Positions 20,184 to 26,578 of a stretch of 64,000 nucleotides of DNA are shown here, piece by piece. The DNA is taken from NCBI RefSeq assembly GCF_001523745.2, contig NZ_CP013386.1, forward strand, positions 2,852,001 through 2,916,000, given 5' to 3'. Origin of the DNA: Burkholderia mayonis (lineage in GTDB: Bacteria > Pseudomonadota > Gammaproteobacteria > Burkholderiales > Burkholderiaceae). The notes under the pieces were generated by a model. That model did not search any database. It was not told the origin of the DNA and saw nothing but the letters and a program-made list of their open reading frames with translations. Position 1 is the stretch's first letter, and the number at the start of each line of letters is the position of its first letter. The translations under genes and the position numbers were made by a program.

Positions 20184-20285
20184 TGCAAACCACACCCAAC
20201 GTTGTCCGGTAGAAACGACCCCAAACCGGGGGTTTTTCTGGGGGCTCTCCAGCCCTCCACCAGCCGCCCCCGTTACTATCTTCAC

Positions 20286-20390
20286 ACCCCGATAATTGGG
20301 GTTTTGGCCAGCCAGGCCCGGCATGATTCCCGCCCCCAGTCGCAGTCATGATCCGGGGGGTGTTGTCACCGGGCCTGGTGGGTGGCTGGT
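20286..20390 (+). ncRNA. Candidate bridge RNA region of the IS110 element
   Basis: The stretch upstream of the transposase is rich in nested pairing. A hairpin ACCCC/GGGGT lies at 20286-20302. A long stem joins CCAGCC+AGGCCCGG (20308-20321) to CCGGGCCT...GGCTGG (20369-20389), with a 7-nt one-sided bulge. Inside it is CCCCC (20333-20337) with GGGGG (20355-20359). Large stem-loops with internal unpaired loops on the transposase 5' side are what the IS621-type bridge RNAs look like. The boundaries are mine and the target and donor loops are not assigned. Confidence 0.4.
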
Positions 20391-20498
20391 GATCGCTGAT
20401 AGGGGTTTGGCCGGGATATCCCGACGCCGTCCGTAACGTGGATGCCGAGACTTGCCACCGTTGTTGCAAACCAACCCGTTCACTCTGCACAAACTGCG

Positions 20499-21704
20499 AT
20501 GCAAGACACACAACAACGTGATGCCGTCGATGTCTTCGTCGGCGTCGATGTCGGTAAAGGCCAGCATCACGCCGTTGCACTCGATCGGAACGGCAAGCGC
20601 CTGTACAACAAGGCGCTGCCCAACGACGAGGCAAAGCTGCGCGCCCTCATCGCCGAACTCAAGACGCACGGCCGACTTCTATTCGTCGTCGACCAACCGT
20701 CCACCATCGGTGCACTTCCTGTAGCCGTCGCCCGCGCTGAAGGCGTACTCGTCGCCTATCTGCCGGGACTGGCCATGCGCCGCATCGCCGACCTGCATGC
20801 TGGTGAAGCCAAGACAGATGCCCGAGATGCCGCGATCATTGCCGAAGCTGCTCGCTCGATGCCGCACACGCTGCGCTCGCTTCGATTGGCCGACGAGCAG
20901 CTCGCCGAGCTCACCATGTTGTGCGGCTTCGACGATGATCTTGCCGCCCAGGTCACTCAAACCAGCAACCGCATTCGCGGCCTGCTCACCCAGATCCATC
21001 CGGCGCTCGAGCGCGTTCTCGGACCGCGCCTCGACCATCCAGCGGTGCTCGATCTCCTTGAGCGCTACCCGTCGCCCGCCGCGCTTGCCGCCACCAGCGA
21101 GAAGACGCTCGCCAACCGTCTGACCAAGCTCGCGCCCCGTATGGGTAAAAGCTTGGCGACTGAGATCGTTCAGGCTCTGAGCGAACAAGCCGTGATCGTG
21201 CCCGGCACGCAAGCCGCCACCATCGTCATGCCCCGCTTGGCCCAGCAACTCGCCGCCTTGCGCACGCAGCGTGACGAAATCGCCGCCGAAGTTGAGCGGC
21301 TGGTGCTCGCTCACCCTCTTTGGCCGGTCCTGACCAGCATGCCGGGAGTCGGCGTCAGGACCGCCGCCAGACTCCTGACCGAAGTCGCCCATAAAGCCTT
21401 CGCTTCGGCTGCTCATCTGGCGGCCTACGCTGGCCTTGCCCCGGTCACCCGGCGCTCAGGCTCGTCGATCCGTGGCGAGCACCCATCCAGACGGGGCAAC
21501 AAGGTGCTCAAGCGCGCCTTGTTCCTCTCCGCCTTCGCTGCCTTACGAGACCCAGTCTCACGGGCCTATTACTCGCGCAAGATCCAGCAAGGCAAGCGCC
21601 ACAACCAAGCGCTCATCGCACTGGCTCGGCGACGCTGCGACGTCCTGTTCGCCATGCTGCGCGACGGCACCATTTACCAACCCAAGTCAGCCCCTAACGC
21701 TTGA
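20499..21704 (+). CDS. IS110-family transposase
   Basis: About 401 residues from the ATG at 20499; an in-frame ATG 57 bp upstream is possible but adds no conserved sequence. The N-terminal DEDD (RuvC-like) domain is visible: VGVDVGKGQH with the first Asp near residue 17, then the DxxDA motif in KTDARDAAIIAEA. The C-terminal Transposase_20 domain contains MPGVGVRTAARLLTEV, AYAGLAPVTRRSGSS and GNKVLKRALFLSAF, including the catalytic Ser region. The frame is intact, so the element may be active. Flanking genes (ssrA and a methyltransferase) are undisturbed. Confidence 0.92.
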   Translation: MQDTQQRDAVDVFVGVDVGKGQHHAVALDRNGKRLYNKALPNDEAKLRALIAELKTHGRLLFVVDQPSTIGALPVAVARAEGVLVAYLPGLAMRRIADLHAGEAKTDARDAAIIAEAARSMPHTLRSLRLADEQLAELTMLCGFDDDLAAQVTQTSNRIRGLLTQIHPALERVLGPRLDHPAVLDLLERYPSPAALAATSEKTLANRLTKLAPRMGKSLATEIVQALSEQAVIVPGTQAATIVMPRLAQQLAALRTQRDEIAAEVERLVLAHPLWPVLTSMPGVGVRTAARLLTEVAHKAFASAAHLAAYAGLAPVTRRSGSSIRGEHPSRRGNKVLKRALFLSAFAALRDPVSRAYYSRKIQQGKRHNQALIALARRRCDVLFAMLRDGTIYQPKSAPNA

Positions 21705-21807
21705 CGAACAACATAGGGGCACCCCCCCAAACCCCATTCATCCTCAGCCAGCAAAGGAACGCGCATGGCGCTGATTGATATGGCGATCCGCCCCACGAAT
21801 ACCCCAC

Positions 21808-21837
21808 AAAGCCCTTGTTATTCGAGGGCTTTTCTTT
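21808..21837 (+). terminator. Terminator-like hairpin downstream of the IS element
   Basis: AAAGCCCT (21808-21815) and AGGGCTTT (21825-21832) with a 9-nt loop, followed by TCTTTT. It could end the transposase message. Alternatively it could be an original chromosomal terminator that marks the right border of the insertion. The remaining 250 bp up to the next gene show nothing else I can name. Confidence 0.7.
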
Positions 21838-22085
21838 TGGTCACGGCAATTTCACGCCGTGCTTTCAATATCCGACGCAAGCGGCGCATCGTGTGCGCGC
21901 TGCCCCGCACCGCCTCCGCTTCGTCCCGGCATTGCCACATGCGCGAGCGCAACACAGCGGGTAATACATGATGGCCTTCGTTTTTTATCGTGGCAGGCTA
22001 GCTTGCCGGTCGCTGAGCCGAATCCGATTTCGCCGGACGGTCGCCGCGCCCCGCTTGCCGCTCAATTATTGCCAGGAACGGATCC

Positions 22086-22730
22086 ATGCGAATCCCCGAG
22101 CTCGCGCTCTTTCTGCGAGCATGGCTGCGCAATCCCCGCCAGGTCGGCGCACTCGCGCCGTCCGGCCCCGCGCTCGCCACGCTGATGACCGCCCAGATTC
22201 CCAGCGAAAGCGCGCTCGTGATCGAGCTCGGCGCAGGCACGGGCGTCTTTACGCGCGAGTTGCTGTCGCGCGGCGTCGCCGCCGATCGGCTCGTGCTCGT
22301 CGAAGCCGATCCGGCGTTCGCCGCGACGCTGCGTCGCCGCTTTCCCGACCTGCGGATCATGAACATGGATGCGGCCGAGCTCGGCATCACGCGCGGCCTG
22401 TTCGGCAATGCGCGCGCAAGCGCCATCGTCAGCGGATTGCCGCTCGTCGCGATGCCCGTCGAGCAGGCGGTGGCGATCGTGCATGGCGCGTTCGCGATGC
22501 ATCTCGGCCCGGGCGGCGCGTTCTATCAGTTCACCTATCTGCCCCGCTGCCCGATTCCCGCCAGCCGGCTCGCGGCGATCGGCATTCGCGCGGAGCGCAT
22601 CGGTATCGCGTGGGCAAACGTGCCGCCCGCGGCCGTCTATCGGCTGCAGCGCTGCGCGGACTTCTCGGGTTCCCCGTCGTCGATCGGCCATGCATGGCCG
22701 GGTGCGCGACCGCCTTCGGCGGCCGCGTGA
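22086..22730 (+). CDS. Class I SAM-dependent methyltransferase, phospholipid N-methyltransferase-like
   Basis: 214 residues. Motif I is VIELGAGTG (45-53), followed by LVLVEADPAF (acidic motif II) and SGLPLVAMP. The N-terminal pattern WLRNPRQVGALAPSGPALA is typical of proteins annotated as phospholipid N-methyltransferase (PmtA) or as rRNA adenine dimethyltransferase-like. PmtA would make mono- and dimethyl-PE and PC. The family assignment is fair, the substrate is not proven. It stands alone between the IS element and a small secreted-protein gene of opposite strand. Confidence 0.75.
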   Translation: MRIPELALFLRAWLRNPRQVGALAPSGPALATLMTAQIPSESALVIELGAGTGVFTRELLSRGVAADRLVLVEADPAFAATLRRRFPDLRIMNMDAAELGITRGLFGNARASAIVSGLPLVAMPVEQAVAIVHGAFAMHLGPGGAFYQFTYLPRCPIPASRLAAIGIRAERIGIAWANVPPAAVYRLQRCADFSGSPSSIGHAWPGARPPSAAA

Positions 22731-22920
22731 CGCCATGCCGGCGACGTGCCGGCAACATATCAGCCGCAGCAGCTTGCCGCGTTCGTGTTCGCTCGTGTTG
22801 TTCGACCGGCGAGCTCATGCGCCGCATCGTGCGCGAAGCTGCCGGACGCATTGCGCAGCCGGTCGCCGCCTCGCTCGCCTCTCGCGCGGCCGCATCATGC
22901 GGCGCTGCGCCAGAACGCCG

Positions 22921-23187
22921 TCAATCCATCGGACACTTCAAGTTGCAGCCGTTCGGGTCCCCAATGTCGCCCTTCCTGCGCAAGTCCGACTTCTTGCCGG
23001 TCTGATATTTCTTCGACGGCGCCGACGCGGCGAACTGCATCTGCGGATGCTCGTTCAGCCGGAACTGCTCGTTCAGGATGCCGCCCGGCACGCCGGGGGA
23101 GTTCTGCGCGAACGCGACCGTCGTCGCGGCCGCGGCGAGCGCGCCCGCGACTGCGGACGCGACGGCGAGATGGGTCAGGAGCTTCAT
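22921..23187 (-). CDS. Small secreted protein of unknown function
   Basis: 88 residues with a clear signal peptide (MKLLTHLAVASAVAGALAAA, cleavage near AFAQ). The mature part of about 60 residues contains GGILNEQFRLNEHPQMQF and a C-terminal pair of Cys in GCNLKCPMD that may form a disulfide. No family is recognised. It starts about 100 bp from the 3' end of the ModE-like regulator gene on the same strand. Confidence 0.7.
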   Translation of the reverse strand: MKLLTHLAVASAVAGALAAAATTVAFAQNSPGVPGGILNEQFRLNEHPQMQFAASAPSKKYQTGKKSDLRRKGDIGDPNGCNLKCPMD

Positions 23188-23288
23188 CGATGTCGAACGC
23201 CGGTGCGGCGCTTTGGCTCATACGAAAGGAAGCAGCTAGCGTAACGCAAATGCACACGCCTTGCCGCGCCACCCGCATGCCCGCTTCG

Positions 23289-24395
23289 TTACCGTTGATG
23301 ACCGTCCGCGCGCGCTTCGCCCGCCGTGCCCGCGAGGCCCGCCGGTACGTCGACGAGCGTGCCGCACGCGCTCGGATCGTAGCCGTCGAGCCGTGCGACG
23401 GCAGCGCGATAGCCGTCGTCGCGCAGCAGCGCGAGCGCAGCAGCGAGCGGCGCGTCGCCGAGCCGCGAACGCTCGCACGCGAAGTAATAGTCCTCGTCGA
23501 CGACCGGAATGAAGTCGAGCCCGAAGTGGCGCGCCGCGGGCTCGACGCCGAAGCCGAGATCGGCCATCCCGCTCGCGACGAATGCGGCGATCGCCGAATG
23601 CGTCAGCTCCGCCGACGCGTAGCCGTTGATCCGCTCCGGATCGACGCCGATCTCGCGCAGCGCGAGATCGAGCAGCATCCGCGTGCCGGAGCCCGGCTGC
23701 CGGTTGACGAAGCGGATATCGCTGCGCGCGAGATCGGCAAGCCCCACGACTCCCTTCGGGTTGCCGCGCGGCACGAAGAGGCCCTGCTTGCGGCGCGTCA
23801 GGTGAATCAGCACGTGATCGGCGTCGTCGAGCCATGGCCGGTAGATCTGCGCACAGTGCGTGCGAAACGCGCCGCGCGGCAGATGAAAGCCCGCGAGATC
23901 GCATTCGCCGCCCGCGAGCGAATGCACCGCCTCGACGCTCTCGCGGTACTTGATGTCGACGGGCGAGTTCGCGTCGACGAGCGCGGACACGAGCGCCGCG
24001 ACCGCATAGCCGTGCGACGCTTGGATCCGCAGCGCGCCTGCATGTCGCGCGAGCCGCCGGTTGAGAACGCTCGCGACCTCTGCCGCAAGCGCGCGCAGGT
24101 TGCCGTCGAGGCGCTCGCCGGCCAGCCGCTGTGCGTCGACGACCGCCTGCCCGAGCTCCGACAGCGACGAACCCTTGCCGCGCACGGTCTCGATCAGCGC
24201 GCCGCCGACGCACGCCTCCAGCGCGCGCAGCAACCCCCAAGCGTGCCGGTACGACAGCCCTTTTGCCTCGGCCGCCTGCGCGATGCTGCCCGTCGCCGCG
24301 ACGAGCTCGAGGAGCGGTGCGACGTCGGTCAGGCTCGCCGTGCGGCCGTCGTTGTCGCGCACGATCAAATGCGCGTCGCATTCGACTCGAATCAT
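23289..24395 (-). CDS. ModE/LysR-like regulator with substrate-binding domain, probable regulator of the fds operon
   Basis: 368 residues. The N-terminal winged helix (about 20-90) reads LLELVAATGSIAQAAEAKGLSYRHAWGLL, the ModE/LysR-style HTH. The rest (about 120-345) is a periplasmic-binding-protein fold with QPGSGTRMLLD and SGMADLGFGVEPAA, as in molybdate- or tungstate-type ligand sensors. It is transcribed divergently from fdsG across 130 bp. In Cupriavidus necator a regulator FdsR sits in the same place and controls formate dehydrogenase; by position this is the counterpart. Whether the ligand is formate, molybdate or another oxyanion is unknown. Confidence 0.8.
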   Translation of the reverse strand: MIRVECDAHLIVRDNDGRTASLTDVAPLLELVAATGSIAQAAEAKGLSYRHAWGLLRALEACVGGALIETVRGKGSSLSELGQAVVDAQRLAGERLDGNLRALAAEVASVLNRRLARHAGALRIQASHGYAVAALVSALVDANSPVDIKYRESVEAVHSLAGGECDLAGFHLPRGAFRTHCAQIYRPWLDDADHVLIHLTRRKQGLFVPRGNPKGVVGLADLARSDIRFVNRQPGSGTRMLLDLALREIGVDPERINGYASAELTHSAIAAFVASGMADLGFGVEPAARHFGLDFIPVVDEDYYFACERSRLGDAPLAAALALLRDDGYRAAVARLDGYDPSACGTLVDVPAGLAGTAGEARADGHQR

Positions 24396-24443
24396 TTATG
24401 TAATTCCATTTCCTATTGCGACCATCATTCTATCGATTTATCG

Positions 24444-24457
24444 TTGACCCACATCAA
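24444..24457 (+). promoter_or_regulatory. FNR/Anr-type box upstream of fdsG
   Basis: TTGAC-CCAC-ATCAA matches the FNR/Anr consensus TTGAT-N4-ATCAA at 9 of 10 fixed positions. It sits in the AT-rich divergent region between the ModE-like regulator and fdsG, its centre about 75 bp before the fdsG start. TTGACC at 24444 could also be read as a -35 element with CCTATT 18 bp downstream. Confidence 0.5.
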
Positions 24458-24525
24458 TATCTCAAAGCCTATTTGCGCCTCATATGAACACAAAGCGCAT
24501 ATATGACTTCGGAGGAGGCAACTGG

Positions 24526-24999
24526 ATGTCCCCCAATACCGCCGCGCCCGACGCGCTCGTGCGCGCGCACGCGCTACCCGGCAAATCGCTCGTCGCGATC
24601 CTGCATGCGATCCAGGACGATGCGGGCTACGTGCCGCCCGCGTGCGTCGAGCCGCTCGCGAAGGCGCTCAATCTGTCGCGCGCCGAAGTCCACGGCGTGC
24701 TGACCTACTACCACCACTTCCGCACCGCACCGCCCGCGCGCGTGACGGTCCGGCTCTGCCGCGCGGAAGCGTGCCGCAGCATGGGCGGCGAGGCGCTCGT
24801 CGCGCACGCGCAGGCGCGCGCCCGCTGCCGGATCGACGGCGAGCACGGCGAAGAAATCGCGCTCGAATCGGTCTATTGCCTGGGCCTCTGCGCGCAGTCG
24901 CCGTCGCTCACGATCAACGACGAACTGCACGCGAAGATGACCGCCGAGCGCTTCGACGCGCTCGTCGACGCGGCCGTGCACGCAAAGGAGCCCGCATGA
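24526..24999 (+). CDS. fdsG: NAD+-dependent formate dehydrogenase, gamma subunit
   Basis: 157 residues from the ATG at 24526, chosen for its GGAGGAGG Shine-Dalgarno; an ATG at 24484 lacks one. A thioredoxin-like [2Fe-2S] protein homologous to NuoE, with cluster ligands Cys78, Cys83, Cys118 and Cys122. It forms the electron-transfer end of the cytoplasmic FdsGBAD formate dehydrogenase together with FdsB. The stop codon overlaps the fdsB start (ATGA), so translation is coupled. Confidence 0.93.
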   Translation: MSPNTAAPDALVRAHALPGKSLVAILHAIQDDAGYVPPACVEPLAKALNLSRAEVHGVLTYYHHFRTAPPARVTVRLCRAEACRSMGGEALVAHAQARARCRIDGEHGEEIALESVYCLGLCAQSPSLTINDELHAKMTAERFDALVDAAVHAKEPA

Positions 25000-26564
25000 G
25001 CACGCGCATCCACGTGCCGCGCGATTCCGCCGCGCTCGCGGTCGGCGCCGACGCGCTCGCGCGCGCGATCGAGGCCGAGGCGGCCCGGCGCGGCGTCACA
25101 ATCGAGCTCGTGCGCAACGGCTCACGCGGGTTGCTATGGCTCGAACCGCTCGTCGAAATCGGCACCGCGGCGGGCCGCGTCGGCTACGCGAACCTCACGG
25201 CGGCCGACGTCCCCGCGCTCTTCGATGCCGGCTGGCTCGACGGCGGCGCACACCCGGCGCGCGTCGGGATCGTCGACGAGATCCCTTATCTGAAGCGCCA
25301 GCAACGGCTCACGTTCGCACGGATCGGCATCACCGATCCGCTGTCGCTCGACGACTACGTCGCGCACGGCGGCCTCGAAGGTCTGAAGAACGCGCTCGCG
25401 CTAGACGGCGCGGCCGTATGCGAGACGCTCATCGAATCGGGCCTGCGCGGACGCGGCGGCGCAGCATTTCCGGCGGGCATCAAGTGGCGGACCGTGCGCC
25501 AGGCCGCGGCCGCGCAGAAGTACGTCGTCTGCAACGCGGACGAAGGCGATTCCGGCACCTTCTCCGATCGCCTCATCATGGAGAGCGATCCGTACTGTCT
25601 GATCGAAGGGATGATCATCGCGGGCGTCGCGACGGGTGCGACGATCGGCCACATCTACGTGCGCAGCGAATATCCGCATGCGATCGCGACGCTCGACGAC
25701 GCGATCGCCCGCGCGCGCGACGCCGGCTGGCTCGGCGAGAGCGTGCTCGGCACGGCGCACGCGTTCGAGCTGCACGTCGCGAAAGGCGCGGGCGCCTATG
25801 TCTGCGGCGAGGAAACGGCGCTCCTCGAATCGCTCGAAGGCAAGCGCGGCGTCGTACGCGCGAAGCCGCCGCTGCCCGCGCTCGCGGGACTCTTCGGACA
25901 ACCGACCGTCATCAACAACGTGATCACGCTCGCGACCGCGCCGATCATCTTCGCGCGCGGCGCGGCGTTCTACCGCGACTACGGAATGGGCCGCTCGCGC
26001 GGCACCCTGCCGTTCCAGCTGGCGGGCAACGTGAAGCGCGGCGGACTCGTCGAGCTCGCGTTCGGCGTCACGCTGCGCGAGCTGCTGTTCGACTTCGGCG
26101 GCGGCACCGCGAGCGGCCGCCCCGCGCGCGCCGCGCAAGTCGGCGGCCCGCTCGGCACGTACCTGCCCGACAGCCAGTGGGACATTCCGCTCGATTACGA
26201 AGCGTATGCGGAGGTGGGCGCCGTCGTCGGGCACGGCGGCATCGTGCTGCACGACGACACGTCGAACCTCGCCGAGCTCGCCGAGTACGCGATGCATTTC
26301 TGCGCGCTCGAATCGTGCGGCAAGTGCACGCCGTGCCGGATCGGCTCGACGCGCGGCGTCGAGACGATCGCGAAGATCCGCGCGGGCGACACGTCGGAAA
26401 AGCAGGTGCGCCTGCTGCGCGACCTGTGCGACACGATGACCGCGGGTTCGCTCTGCGCGATGGGCGGCATGACGCCGTACCCGGTGCTGTCCGCACTCGA
26501 TCACTTCCCCGAAGATTTCGGCCTCGCCGCGCACGCGCCAAGCGCCGCGCCGGCCGCGGCCTGA
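24996..26564 (+). CDS. fdsB: NAD+-dependent formate dehydrogenase, beta subunit (NADH/FMN)
   Basis: 522 residues, homologous to NuoF with an N-terminal extension of about 110 residues. The FMN/NADH site is visible as GLRGRGGAAFPAG and YVCGEETALLESLEGKRG, and the [4Fe-4S] site as ESCGKCTPCRIGSTRG plus a downstream Cys in GSLCAMGG. It passes electrons from the Fe-S chain of FdsA to NAD+. It overlaps fdsG by 4 bp, and fdsA follows 14 bp later. Confidence 0.95.
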   Translation: MSTRIHVPRDSAALAVGADALARAIEAEAARRGVTIELVRNGSRGLLWLEPLVEIGTAAGRVGYANLTAADVPALFDAGWLDGGAHPARVGIVDEIPYLKRQQRLTFARIGITDPLSLDDYVAHGGLEGLKNALALDGAAVCETLIESGLRGRGGAAFPAGIKWRTVRQAAAAQKYVVCNADEGDSGTFSDRLIMESDPYCLIEGMIIAGVATGATIGHIYVRSEYPHAIATLDDAIARARDAGWLGESVLGTAHAFELHVAKGAGAYVCGEETALLESLEGKRGVVRAKPPLPALAGLFGQPTVINNVITLATAPIIFARGAAFYRDYGMGRSRGTLPFQLAGNVKRGGLVELAFGVTLRELLFDFGGGTASGRPARAAQVGGPLGTYLPDSQWDIPLDYEAYAEVGAVVGHGGIVLHDDTSNLAELAEYAMHFCALESCGKCTPCRIGSTRGVETIAKIRAGDTSEKQVRLLRDLCDTMTAGSLCAMGGMTPYPVLSALDHFPEDFGLAAHAPSAAPAAA

Positions 26565-26578
26565 CAGAAGGAAACCCG

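Larger units (their letters stand above)
20190..21805 (+). mobile_element. IS110-family insertion sequence (ends approximate)
   Basis: An IS110-family transposase gene with about 300 bp of non-coding DNA on its 5' side and roughly 100 bp on its 3' side. It lies between the ssrA terminator and a second terminator-like hairpin at 21808. IS110 elements lack conventional terminal inverted repeats and make little or no target duplication, so the exact ends cannot be read from one copy. The long, structured 5' part fits the IS110 subgroup, in which it encodes the bridge RNA. The limits given are the outermost plausible ones. Confidence 0.65.

Noticed and set aside
20100..21860. Genomic island integrated at ssrA with a duplicated attachment site
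   Set aside because: ssrA is a frequent integration site, but no second copy of its 3' end and no integrase gene were found; the IS110 element explains the insert.
21765..21971. Small open frame (68 codons) after the IS element
   Set aside because: Crosses the terminator-like hairpin at 21808 and has no recognisable domain.
24642..24995. N-terminal extension of fdsB into fdsG
   Set aside because: The region codes for FdsG in another frame; ATGA overlap at 24996 is the natural fdsB start.
25136..26578. A frame 481 codons longer than fdsA at its 5' end
   Set aside because: Runs through fdsB in the wrong frame; the ATG at 26579 with an AAGGAAA Shine-Dalgarno gives a normal FdsA.
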